From Microtetraspora sp. NBRC 13810 (lineage in GTDB: Bacteria; Actinomycetota; Actinomycetes; Streptosporangiales; Streptosporangiaceae): DNA of 64,000 nucleotides. Below the pieces are notes generated by a model. It ran no database searches, was not told where the DNA came from, and was given only the letters and a program-made list of their open reading frames with translations. Where the stretch lies: contig NZ_BSRQ01000003.1 in NCBI RefSeq assembly GCF_030268685.1, positions 62,001 to 126,000 of the forward strand, read 5' to 3'. Below, piece by piece: positions 49,312 to 56,992 of this stretch. Position numbers and translations under genes: made by a program. Each line of letters starts with the position of its first letter. Positions within the stretch are counted from its first letter, which is position 1.

Positions 49312-50703
49312 ATGGTCTCGCTGGTGAAAGCGTCCCGGGTCGTGGTGGCGGGCGTGGTGGCCGCCGGGCTCGCGGCCGGACCGGCTCACGCCGGAGCCCG
49401 GGAAGCACCCCGATCGGCTCCCGCCCCCGTCCCCGTCCCGGCCGTCGAAGGGCCGGTGCCCGGCGCCCTCCCCGGCGACCCGGCCGCGCCGGACGTGCGG
49501 GACACCTACCCGTGGCTGTCCACCGACGTGAACCTCGCCGCCCGCGGTTACGTGGAGCAGGAGTTCCACCTGTCCGGCGCGGCGGACGCCTACAGCACGA
49601 CCGGCGAGCTGCTCGAAGCCGACGTGCCCTACCGCACCCGGATCATCGTGCGCCGCCCGGCCCAGCAGGCGAGGTTCAACGGCACCGTGCTCGCCGAGTG
49701 GCAGAACGTGACCGCCGGGTACGACCTGGACGCGCTGTGGAGCGCCGACCAGATCACCCGGGCCGGCTACGCCTGGGTCGGCGTCTCGGCGCAACGGGTC
49801 GGGGTGAACCAGCTCCGCCAGTGGAGCCCGGCCCGCTACGGCGGCCTGGACGTCACCGGCGGCGGCCGGTTCGCCGCCGACGAGCTGTCCTACGACATCT
49901 TCGCCCAGGCGGCCAGGGCCGTCAGGGCCAGGGGCGGCACGGCCCCGCTCGGCCGGCTGCGCCCGGACACGGTGCTCGCCGTCGGCGCCTCCCAGTCCGC
50001 GAGCCGGATGACCGTCTACTACGACGCCGTGCTGCCGAAGACGGAGAGCGTCTTCGACGGCTTCGCCAACATCATCGGGTCCGCGCCCACCCGGGTCGGC
50101 CCGGAGCCGGTCTTCCAGGTGCTGTCGGAGACCGACGTGCGCTCCCCGGTACGGCCGGCCGACACCGACCGGTTCCGCCGCTGGGAGGTGGCGGGCTCGG
50201 CCCACTCCGGCTGGAACGGCCAGCAGTACCGGCGTCCGCTCCTCGCCCGCGACCTCGGCAGCGCGCCCGTCTACGACTGCGACCGGCCGCCGTTCAGCCA
50301 CGTGCCGCTGCACCACGTGATCGCCGCCGCCTACGACCACCTGACCCGCTGGGTCGAACGCGGGATCGCGCCGCCGTCCGCGCCGCCGCTGGAGTTCGAC
50401 GCCGACGGCTCCAAGGCCCGCGACGAGCTGGGACTCGCCCGGGGCGGCATCCGGCTGTCCCAGGTCGAGGCGCCGACCGCGCTCAACGACGGCGACAACT
50501 CCGGCGAGTCGTTCTGCCGGCTCTTCGGCACGCACGTGCCGTTCGACCAGGCCAAGCTGAGGGGCCTCTACCGGAACCGGGGCCGGTACCTCGCCGGCGT
50601 CGCGCTGGCCGACGCGGACGCCCTGCGGAAGGGCTACCTGCTGCCCGCGGACGCGGCGCAGAACCTCAAGGACGCCGCCGAGGTCGACTTCGGCCGCCGC
50701 TGA
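49312..50703 (+). CDS. Secreted alpha/beta hydrolase domain-containing protein (Abhydrolase_10 type)
   Basis: The 463-residue precursor has a signal peptide (VVVAGVVAAGLAAGPAHA). The rest matches, as I recall it, the large hydrolase family that includes NGTVLAEWQNVTAGYDLDALW and the nucleophile serine in AVGASQSASRM. A histidine near the end of the fold and acidic residues are available for a triad, but I cannot assign them with certainty. The substrate is unknown. GAAAGGAG precedes the ATG at 49312. It may be regulated by the TioE-type protein encoded just upstream on the same strand. Confidence 0.85.
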   Translation: MVSLVKASRVVVAGVVAAGLAAGPAHAGAREAPRSAPAPVPVPAVEGPVPGALPGDPAAPDVRDTYPWLSTDVNLAARGYVEQEFHLSGAADAYSTTGELLEADVPYRTRIIVRRPAQQARFNGTVLAEWQNVTAGYDLDALWSADQITRAGYAWVGVSAQRVGVNQLRQWSPARYGGLDVTGGGRFAADELSYDIFAQAARAVRARGGTAPLGRLRPDTVLAVGASQSASRMTVYYDAVLPKTESVFDGFANIIGSAPTRVGPEPVFQVLSETDVRSPVRPADTDRFRRWEVAGSAHSGWNGQQYRRPLLARDLGSAPVYDCDRPPFSHVPLHHVIAAAYDHLTRWVERGIAPPSAPPLEFDADGSKARDELGLARGGIRLSQVEAPTALNDGDNSGESFCRLFGTHVPFDQAKLRGLYRNRGRYLAGVALADADALRKGYLLPADAAQNLKDAAEVDFGRR

Positions 50704-50754
50704 GCCGCGCCGGTGAGGGGGTACGGGCCCGCCCGCGCCCCCTCACCCCGCGGC
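50704..50754. terminator. Compound bidirectional hairpin
   Basis: Outer arms GCCGCG/CGCGGC (50704-50709, 50749-50754) and inner arms GGTGAGGGGG/CCCCCTCACC (50712-50721, 50738-50747) stack into one stem between the stops of two convergent genes. Confidence 0.8.
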
Positions 50755-51299
50755 TACGGCAGGACCAGGCTCTTGTGGTAGATCCGGTAGTCGCAGGGCG
50801 TCGCCAGCAGCGGGTTCAACTGGGGGAAGTCCTCCTCGAAGGCCCCGACACGGACCTGCCGGTACCCCATCCGCTCATACCAGGCGGCCAGGAACTCCTT
50901 CGACGGGTGGGACCACTCCCTGGGGACCAGCAGTTCCAGTTGCATGACGGCGAGCCCGTCCTGCCGGCAGCTCCGCTCCGCGTACCGGACGAGTTCGCGG
51001 CCGACACCCGTGCCGCGATGGGCGGGGTCGGCGGCGAGCATCCCGAACTCGCCGGTCACCTCGTCGAGCCGCTGGACCCGGACGCTGCCGGCGAGCCGCC
51101 CGCCGAGCCTGGCCACGACGATCTCCCCGGCCAGTGTCAGGGCGGCGAGCTCGGCCTTCGTCGTCCGTTCGGCACCGTCCCGCCACAGCCCCTTCTCCGA
51201 CTCGGCGTAGACCTGGTTGACCAGCCGGGTGATGTCCGCCATGACCCCGTCGTCGGAGCTCGCCGCAGCGGGCAGCGGGCGGATCTCGATGGAACTCAC
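50754..51299 (-). CDS. GNAT-family N-acetyltransferase
   Basis: The 181-residue protein has the acetyl-CoA-binding motif A as RGTGVGRELVRYAE, preceded by the strand GEFGMLAADPAH and followed by MQLELLVPREW and a C-terminal FLAAWYERMGYRQV. It acetylates an amine, but the substrate (small molecule, antibiotic or protein) cannot be inferred. The GTG at 51299 is taken as start. It lies downstream of the MHS transporter on the same strand with a 92-base gap; a link is not evident. Confidence 0.88.
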   Translation of the reverse strand: MSSIEIRPLPAAASSDDGVMADITRLVNQVYAESEKGLWRDGAERTTKAELAALTLAGEIVVARLGGRLAGSVRVQRLDEVTGEFGMLAADPAHRGTGVGRELVRYAERSCRQDGLAVMQLELLVPREWSHPSKEFLAAWYERMGYRQVRVGAFEEDFPQLNPLLATPCDYRIYHKSLVLP

Positions 51300-51390
51300 G
51301 CTCTATCCCTCATGTCAGGTAATGTCCGGCAATTGTCCATCCTGACGGAGATCGTCCAGGGGGCGGAATCCGTCGCCGTCATGACGCGCC

Positions 51391-52692
51391 TCAGCGCAGC
51401 GGCTCGTCCCTGGTCTCCGGCAGCGCGAAGACGTAGACCAGGGTCGAGATCAGCGCCAGCGCGGACATGTACCAGGGGAACAGGCCCGAGTTGCCGGCTT
51501 CCTTCAGGGCCGTGCCGATCAGCGGGGCGGTGCCGCCGAAGACGGCCACGGTCAGCGAGTACGGGAATCCGGCGCCGGCCGCGCGCACCCGGGTGGGGAA
51601 CAGCTCGGAGTTGACCGCGGCCGAGATCGAGGTGAAGCAGGCCAGGAACACCATGCCGACGCACTGGACGATCAGCAGGCTGACGAAGGAGTCGGTCAGG
51701 GTGCCGAGCAGCGGCACGGGCAGCAGCGTGAACGCCAGCCCGAAGACGATCAGCATCGGCCTGCGGCCGACCCGGTCGGAGAGCATGCCGAGCAGCGGCT
51801 GCAACACCATGAAGAACAGCAGCGAGATGGTGCCCACGGTGAGCGAGTCGCCCGCGTCGAAGCCGACGTTCTGCTGCGCGTAGGTGGGCAGGAACGTCGT
51901 CCACGTGTAGTAGGCCACGGTGCCCGCGACCGTGATGCCGACGATCAGGGCGGCCTGCCGGGGGAAGCGGACCAGGAACTCGAACATCTTCGGCTTCTCG
52001 GCCCTGCCCTGCTGGATCTCCTCGGCCAGCGTGGTGGTCTCGTCGGCGCCCCGGCGGATCCACAGGCCCACCAGGCTGAGCACCGCGCCGACCGCGAACG
52101 GCACCCGCCAGCCCCAGGAGTTCATGTCCGGCTCGGACAGCGTCGAGGCGAGCAGGGCGGCCAGGCCGGAGGCGATGAGCTGGCCGATCGTGGTGCTGAC
52201 GTACTGGAAGCTGGAGAACAGGCCGCGCCGGCCGGGCGGCGCCGACTCCACCAGGAAGGTGGTCGCCGCGGCGAACTCGCCGCCCACCGACAACCCCTGG
52301 ATGAGCCTGGCCAGGGTCAGGATGATCGGCGCGAGCACGCCGGCCGCCGCGTACGTGGGGGTGACCGCGAGCAGCAGCGAACCCGCGCCCATCAGGACGA
52401 TGGTGAACGTCATCGCCGCCTTGCGGCCGAACCGGTCCGCGAACGCGCCGACCACCAGGCCGCCGAGCGGGCGCATGAAGAAGCCCACCGCGAAGACCGC
52501 GAACGCGCTCAGCACCGGGACCAGCGGGTTGTCGTTCGCCGGGAAGATCTGCTCGGAGAAGTACACCGCCAGGAACGAGTAGGCGTACCAGTCGAACCAT
52601 TCGACGACGTTGCCGATGCTCGCCGCCGTGAGCTGGCGGACCCTGCTCCTGGGGACGCCGATCGGGGACTGGCCAAGGGAGGGGGTTGCCAC
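51391..52692 (-). CDS. MHS-family (metabolite:H+ symporter) MFS transporter
   Basis: The 433-residue protein has twelve helices with the MHS signatures NVVEWFDWYAYSFLAVYF, RPLGGLVVGAFADRFGRKAA (motif A) and LIQGLSVGGEFAAATTFL. The family includes ProP, KgtP and CitA-type carriers for osmolytes or organic acids. The GTG at 52692 has AAAGGAG upstream. A two-HTH Lrp-type regulator diverges from it across 109 bases, so the substrate may be an amino acid or oxoacid that this regulator senses; that is inference. Confidence 0.93.
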   Translation of the reverse strand: MATPSLGQSPIGVPRSRVRQLTAASIGNVVEWFDWYAYSFLAVYFSEQIFPANDNPLVPVLSAFAVFAVGFFMRPLGGLVVGAFADRFGRKAAMTFTIVLMGAGSLLLAVTPTYAAAGVLAPIILTLARLIQGLSVGGEFAAATTFLVESAPPGRRGLFSSFQYVSTTIGQLIASGLAALLASTLSEPDMNSWGWRVPFAVGAVLSLVGLWIRRGADETTTLAEEIQQGRAEKPKMFEFLVRFPRQAALIVGITVAGTVAYYTWTTFLPTYAQQNVGFDAGDSLTVGTISLLFFMVLQPLLGMLSDRVGRRPMLIVFGLAFTLLPVPLLGTLTDSFVSLLIVQCVGMVFLACFTSISAAVNSELFPTRVRAAGAGFPYSLTVAVFGGTAPLIGTALKEAGNSGLFPWYMSALALISTLVYVFALPETRDEPLR

Positions 52693-52761
52693 GAGGGCTC
52701 CTTTGCTTCAGTCACGGAGATGGCTTACTGTGCATCGGGACGACCGAAACAGTCAATTATC

Positions 52762-52786
52762 TTCCGACATATTTACAATTCCGACA
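52762..52786 (+). promoter_or_regulatory. Direct repeat TTCCGACA flanking a -10
   Basis: TTCCGACA occurs at 52762-52769 and 52779-52786, 17 bp apart, on either side of TACAAT (52774-52779), a good -10 for the Lrp-type gene starting at 52802. Binding here would block or shape this promoter. Confidence 0.5.
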
Positions 52787-52801
52787 CGAAGACGGCCCAT
52801 C

Positions 52802-53812
52802 GTGGATGTTCTCGACCGGCGTCTCGTCGCCGCCCTTCAGGTCAACCCGCGCGCCTCGTGGGGCGAGATCGGCCGTGCCGTGGGGGAGCACGAGCGGACC
52901 GTCGCCAGGCGGCTGCAACGGCTGCTCGCCGACGGCGCGGTGCGGGTGACCGCGATCTACGACGACCTGCGCTCGGGCACCGGCAGGCCCGCCCACCTGC
53001 ACGTCCAGGTACGGCCCGGCCTGGTGGAGGAGGTCGCGCGGGCGCTCGCCGACCGCCCGGACACCCGCTCCGTCTACGCGATCACCGGGGCGGCCGACAT
53101 CAGCTGCGAGCTCATCGCCCCGGCCCGGCAGGCGATGCACGACATCCTCGCCGCGCAGATCACCACGATCGACGGGGTCCTGCAAACCCGGACGCAGGTG
53201 GTGCTGCACACCTTCCGCACGGTGGCCGAGTGGCACGCGCCGTACCTGACCGACGCCGAGGTGGCCGAGCTGCTCCCGCCGCCGCCCCTGGAGCCGCTGC
53301 ATCCGGAGCCGCTGCCTCCGGAGCCGCTGCCCGACCGGGACGGCCTGGCCGCCGGGGAGCGCGAGGTCGCCGAGCTCCTGGTCGCGGACGGCCGGATCGG
53401 CTTCACCGCGATCGCCGAACGCCTGGACATCTCGGTGCCCACCGCCCGCCGCCGGGTCGCCTCGCTGTTCGAGCGCCGGCTGTTACGGCCGCGCGCCGAG
53501 ATCGAGCCCGCCCTGCTCGGCCTGGAGGTGGAGGCCCAGCTCTGGCTGTCGGTCCATCCGCGCGGGCTCGACCGGGCCGGCGAGACGCTCGCCGCCCACC
53601 CCGGAGTCCGCTACTGCGCGGCCACCTCCGGCTCGCACACCATGATCGTGCAGGTTGCCACGGCGCACGAGGCCGACCTCTACCGCTTCCTGACCGGCGT
53701 CGTCGGAACGCTCCGCGACGTCAACGACGTCAACATCACCCTCATGACGCACGCCTACAAGCGCGGCCACCTGCGCAAGTCGGGCCTGCTCACCCTGGGG
53801 CGCCCGGCCTGA
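52802..53812 (+). CDS. Double Lrp/AsnC-type transcriptional regulator
   Basis: The 336-residue protein contains two copies of the AsnC unit: HTH plus RAM-like domain at about 1-150 (DRRLVAALQVNPRASWGEIG) and again at about 180-330 (EREVAELLVADGRIGFTAIA), joined by a Pro/Leu/Glu linker with PEPLP repeats. Two-unit members are common in actinobacteria and probably act as dimers in place of tetramers. The GTG at 52802 lacks a Shine-Dalgarno; the -10 TACAAT lies 22 bases upstream. A TTA codon is in frame at 53483-53485. It probably controls the divergent MHS transporter. Confidence 0.9.
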   Translation: MDVLDRRLVAALQVNPRASWGEIGRAVGEHERTVARRLQRLLADGAVRVTAIYDDLRSGTGRPAHLHVQVRPGLVEEVARALADRPDTRSVYAITGAADISCELIAPARQAMHDILAAQITTIDGVLQTRTQVVLHTFRTVAEWHAPYLTDAEVAELLPPPPLEPLHPEPLPPEPLPDRDGLAAGEREVAELLVADGRIGFTAIAERLDISVPTARRRVASLFERRLLRPRAEIEPALLGLEVEAQLWLSVHPRGLDRAGETLAAHPGVRYCAATSGSHTMIVQVATAHEADLYRFLTGVVGTLRDVNDVNITLMTHAYKRGHLRKSGLLTLGRPA

Positions 53813-53834
53813 CCGCGGGCGGGCCGGGTCAGGC
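53807..53834. terminator. 8-bp stem hairpin spanning two convergent stops
   Basis: GCCTGACC at 53807-53814 pairs with GGTCAGGC at 53827-53834. It covers the stop codon of the Lrp gene and the last codons of the opposite gene. Confidence 0.6.
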
Positions 53835-54146
53835 GCCGCCGCACTCGCAGTCCACCGCGTCCCACAGTTGCTCGAAGACCTCGGCGGTCAGCCTGGTCAT
53901 GCCGAACTCCCACAGCTCCAGCGGCTGGTCGGTGAGGAAGCCGTGATCGTCCTCGATGTGCCGCCAGGAGTATTTGCGCACCCGCCGGCCGGCCGTGATC
54001 TCGACCTGCCTGACCACCCAGTATTCGCCCTCGGACTCCACGGTCTCGAAGAGCCACAGGCCGCCGTCGCCGTCCTTGCCCTGCCAGTGCTCCCGGGGCT
54101 CGGCCGAGGCGTCCAGCTCCCGCAACATCGCCACACGCTGATCCAT
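53829..54146 (-). CDS. Small cytoplasmic protein, unknown function
   Basis: The 105-residue product is acidic and Trp-rich (EHWQGKDGDGGLWLFETV, GEYWVVRQVEIT, RKYSWRHIEDDHGFL) and ends with CECGGA. It has no signal or membrane helix. I do not recognise the family; the fold looks like alternating strands then a C-terminal helix. GGAGG stands eight bases before the ATG at 54146, which I prefer to a start at 54182. It may be co-transcribed with the upstream repeat protein, but 92 bases separate them. Confidence 0.65.
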   Translation of the reverse strand: MDQRVAMLRELDASAEPREHWQGKDGDGGLWLFETVESEGEYWVVRQVEITAGRRVRKYSWRHIEDDHGFLTDQPLELWEFGMTRLTAEVFEQLWDAVDCECGGA

Positions 54147-54238
54147 CGACACGCCTCCGAGGTTCTCACGAGGGGCCGACACTTCCGGGCACGGCCCGGC
54201 CCATCGCCCCTCCGGGGGGACGGGAGTCGCGGACCGGG

Positions 54239-55429
54239 TCAGCGGAGTCCCAACCGGCCGAGGGACGCTTTGCAGTAGGGGCGCTGGATCTCGTGCACCA
54301 GGTCGCAGATGCCGGGTTCGCGGGCCCGGACGGAGGTCGCCTTCGGCTGGGGACGCCGCTCCGGGACCGACGGCCGCTCCGCCTTCCGCCGCACCGGCCC
54401 GGCCGGCCGCGCCCGGGAGGAAGCCGACTCCGCCGCCGCCCGCGGCCCGCCGCCAACCGCCCGCGAATCCCCCGCCCCCCGTGCCCCCCGCGAACCGCCT
54501 CCCGCCCCACGGGAATCGCCTCGCGCCGCCCGCAGACCACCTCCAGCCGCCCGCGGACCACCTTCCGCCGCCCGCGAACCACCTGCCGCCGCCCGCGAAC
54601 CACCTGCCGCCACCTGCGGACCAGCGCCCACCGCTCGTGAGTTGTCTCCCGCCTCCCGCGGACCGCCTCGTGCCGCCCTCAGATCGCCTCCCGCCGCCTG
54701 CGGACCGCCTTCCGCCGTCCGTGAATCGCCTCCACCAGCCTGCGGGCCGCTGCCCGCCGCCCGTGGACCGCCTCCGGCCGCCGATGAGCTGTCTCCGATG
54801 TGACCGCCGGCTTGGTCGGCGCCACGACCGCCACCACCGCTGCCACCACCGCCCGCATCGGCACGAGCGTTGACGTTGGCGTTGGCGTTGGCGTGAACGT
54901 TGGCCGTGTCGCCCCCGCCGCCGTTCTCTCCACCCCGCCCGCGACCATCGCCGCCGGTGCCGGTATCGGTCCCCGCTCCCGCGCCGCTCTCCTGCCGACG
55001 CGCCTCCTGCGCCCCGCCGCGCCCGCCGGTGTCACGCCCGGTGTCACGCCCGGCGTCGCGTCCGGTGTCGCGCTCGGGGCCGCCGGCCAGGCTCGGCGGC
55101 GGTGGCAGCGGACGGACGGACGGCCACCGGATGACGTACGGCATCGCGGCCGATGTGGAGTGCGCCGCGGGGCGGCCCTCAGGTGCGGCCGGAACCCCCG
55201 CGGTACGGGAGTGGGCCACCAGCGCCACGGCCCCGCAGGCCACGACGACCGCGATGACGACCGGGGTGCCCCGTGGCGGCCGGAGCGGACGCCGGGGAGT
55301 GGAGACGCGGGCGTGACCGGGCGGCAGGTCCTCCCTCCGCTCGCGGCGCGCGAGCTCGCGTGGGGAGTCGCTCGCGTAAGGATGACGGTAGGGGGGAGGG
55401 TCGCCCGGCCTGCTCGTCGCGTCGGTCAT
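54239..55429 (-). CDS. Membrane-anchored heptapeptide-repeat protein with Cys-containing tail, unknown function
   Basis: The 396-residue product has a basic cytosolic N-terminus (about 1-53), one membrane helix (TPVVIAVVVACGAVALVAHS), a Pro-rich neck, then a Gly/Asp/Arg-rich region with RDTGRDAGRDTGRDTG and ANANANVNA runs. About 16 units of a 7-residue repeat (AAGGGPR-like) follow, then a 66-residue tail ending GICDLVHEIQRPYCKASLG. The topology puts the repeat outside the membrane as a wall-spanning spacer presenting the Cys tail. GGGAGG lies just before the ATG at 55429. Long open frames also run on the other strand because of the repeat composition, so some doubt remains. Confidence 0.65.
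   Translation of the reverse strand: MTDATSRPGDPPPYRHPYASDSPRELARRERREDLPPGHARVSTPRRPLRPPRGTPVVIAVVVACGAVALVAHSRTAGVPAAPEGRPAAHSTSAAMPYVIRWPSVRPLPPPPSLAGGPERDTGRDAGRDTGRDTGGRGGAQEARRQESGAGAGTDTGTGGDGRGRGGENGGGGDTANVHANANANVNARADAGGGGSGGGGRGADQAGGHIGDSSSAAGGGPRAAGSGPQAGGGDSRTAEGGPQAAGGDLRAARGGPREAGDNSRAVGAGPQVAAGGSRAAAGGSRAAEGGPRAAGGGLRAARGDSRGAGGGSRGARGAGDSRAVGGGPRAAAESASSRARPAGPVRRKAERPSVPERRPQPKATSVRAREPGICDLVHEIQRPYCKASLGRLGLR
54440..54781 (-). repeat. 21-bp (7-codon) repeat array, about 16 units
   Basis: Units encode variants of A-A-G-G-G-P-R and A-A-G-G-D-S-R; one unit has nine residues. Units differ at several bases but keep frame, as expected when spacer length rather than exact sequence is under selection. 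Confidence 0.85.
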
Positions 55430-55542
55430 CACACCTCCCGCTCCCGGTTGCGAGGCCCCATCCTCGCCACAGCGTGACCACGATCTTACGCTATGTGCAC
55501 ATCGGGTCGCCGCAGAGCGCGCCGCACGTCAACGACACGGTT

Positions 55543-55618
55543 TCACGGCACAGGCTCACGACATGGGTTCACGACACGGGCTCACGACACGGGCTCGTGG
55601 CTCGGGCTCACGGCGCGG
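55543..55618. repeat. 13-bp tandem repeat running into the zur-type stop codon
   Basis: TCACGACACGGGC-like units start at 55543, 55556, 55569, 55582, 55595 and 55608; the third and fourth are identical. The last unit begins with the stop codon of the Fur-family gene. A degenerate unit precedes the array. Confidence 0.85.
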
Positions 55619-56027
55619 TGGCTCCGGCGTGGAACGTCCCGTCCTGGTCGCCCACGCACAGCGGGCAGACGCCGTACACCTCCTCGGCCAGGAACCCGTC
55701 CAGGTCGTCCTCGCCGAAGCGCTCGACCACCAGCCCGCACACCCGGCAGACCAGGTGGTGGTGGCGGGCCGGGTCGCAGAGCCGGTAGGCGGCCTCGCCG
55801 GTGCGGCCGAAGACGTGCACCAGCCCGGCGTCGACGAGTGACGACACGGCCCGGTAGACCGTGGTCAGGCCGATCTGCTCGCCGCGTGCCCGCAGCTCGG
55901 CGTGCAGCCGCCCGACGGTGACCGGCCGCGCGTGCGGTGCCAGCACGTCCAGCACGAGCACCCGCCGACGTGTCGCCCGGACGCCCGCGCCGTCGAGCAT
56001 GGTCCTCCAGTACGCCATGTCGACCAT
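55608..56027 (-). CDS. Fur-family metalloregulator, probably Zur
   Basis: The 139-residue repressor has the Fur winged helix (IGLTTVYRAVSSLVDAGLV) and the metal-binding C-terminal half: HHHLVCRVCG and GVCPLC, the two CxxC pairs of the structural zinc site. Short length and the pattern fit Zur, the zinc-uptake repressor, more than Fur or PerR, but assignment by eye is not certain. The ATG at 56027 is chosen; 56018 is equally placed with respect to GTGAGGG. A Zur-box-like AT-rich element lies 27 bases upstream. Adjacent genes are not zinc transporters. Confidence 0.85.
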   Translation of the reverse strand: MVDMAYWRTMLDGAGVRATRRRVLVLDVLAPHARPVTVGRLHAELRARGEQIGLTTVYRAVSSLVDAGLVHVFGRTGEAAYRLCDPARHHHLVCRVCGLVVERFGEDDLDGFLAEEVYGVCPLCVGDQDGTFHAGATAP

Positions 56028-56053
56028 TTCCCTCACCGCCCCACCCTGACGAC

Positions 56054-56067
56054 GGTTTTCATTTTCC
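56054..56067. promoter_or_regulatory. Possible Zur box
   Basis: GGTTTTCATTTTCC resembles the right half (TCATTTTCA) of actinobacterial Zur boxes and lies just upstream of the Fur-family gene. The left half is poor. Confidence 0.35.
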
Positions 56068-56137
56068 TCCGATACTGCCCCGGAAAGTACCACTTTGAGG
56101 TAAGAAGAGGACCCAGGTCCGCGCCGTGTTCTCCGCG

Positions 56138-56938
56138 TCAGCCTCTCCGGGGCGGGTTCGCGGCGGGCGGGGCCGTTCTCACGGGGTCGTCTCCGGGCGT
56201 CCGGACCAGTCCGGGCAACCGGCGGGCGTGCCACCACGCCGCGTAGCATCCGGCGACGGCCGCGGCCCCGCAGATCCCGCCGAGCAGGAGGCCGCGCACC
56301 AGGTCGTAGAGGCTCACCGCCGCCCGGTCGCCGGTCCCGAGCAGGGCCGCGCCCACGACGGCGGCCACCGCGCCGGCGAGCAGGACCGAGCCGCGCAGCC
56401 GCGCTCCGGCGCCCGGCCACCTTCCCGGCCGCAGCGGTGCCCGCCGGTACCAGAGGGCGAACCACGCGGCCAGGACGACGAGGCCGCCCAGCGAGCTGAC
56501 GTACATCACGACGTTGAACATCTTGTGCGGTTCGACGACCGGCATCCGCAGCACCGCCCAGTGCCGTACGGCGAAGCCGTTCACCTGGGTGAACGCGTCC
56601 CAGACCAGGTGGGTGGCCGTTCCGGCGAGCAGGGCGGGCACGGCCAGGGCCCGGCCGCGCGCGGACCGTTCCGGGCCGGGCAGCCGGGCGCGCAGGCCCT
56701 CGGGGGCCAGGGACGTCAGCGGCGCCCGCAGCACCAGGTGGAACAGCGCGAGCACGGCCAGTCCGGCGGGGAGGTCGACCAGCAGCGTCCCCCACCAGCC
56801 GTGGGTGAGCCGCGAGGAGAAGGGCAGCGGCAGGTAGTAGGGCAGGTCGGGCACCATGGCGCCGGTGGCGAGCGCCGACGGCGGCAGCCGGCGCCGGAAC
56901 GGGAGGATCGCCGCGGCATGGCTCACGGTGAAGGGCAC
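56138..56938 (-). CDS. DUF4184 family membrane protein
   Basis: The 266-residue protein starts MPFTVSHAAAILPFRR and has GAMVPDLPYY, THGWWGTLL and GTATHLVWDAFT, the conserved His/Asp positions of DUF4184, with about six membrane helices. The His and Asp residues suggest a metal-dependent membrane hydrolase, as argued for related YdjM-like proteins, but function is not established. The GTG at 56938 is the start. It stands downstream of the copA gene on the same strand with a 54-base gap. Confidence 0.85.
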   Translation of the reverse strand: MPFTVSHAAAILPFRRRLPPSALATGAMVPDLPYYLPLPFSSRLTHGWWGTLLVDLPAGLAVLALFHLVLRAPLTSLAPEGLRARLPGPERSARGRALAVPALLAGTATHLVWDAFTQVNGFAVRHWAVLRMPVVEPHKMFNVVMYVSSLGGLVVLAAWFALWYRRAPLRPGRWPGAGARLRGSVLLAGAVAAVVGAALLGTGDRAAVSLYDLVRGLLLGGICGAAAVAGCYAAWWHARRLPGLVRTPGDDPVRTAPPAANPPRRG

Positions 56939-56992
56939 GCCCCCATTATCGGGGGCTTGATCATCGGTGGGCGCCGCGGCGATCCGTGGCGG

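Noticed and set aside
54309-54873. Pro/Arg-rich plus-strand frames across the heptapeptide-repeat gene
   Set aside because: They mirror the repeat composition of the minus-strand gene, which alone has a membrane helix, ribosome-binding site and non-repetitive ends.
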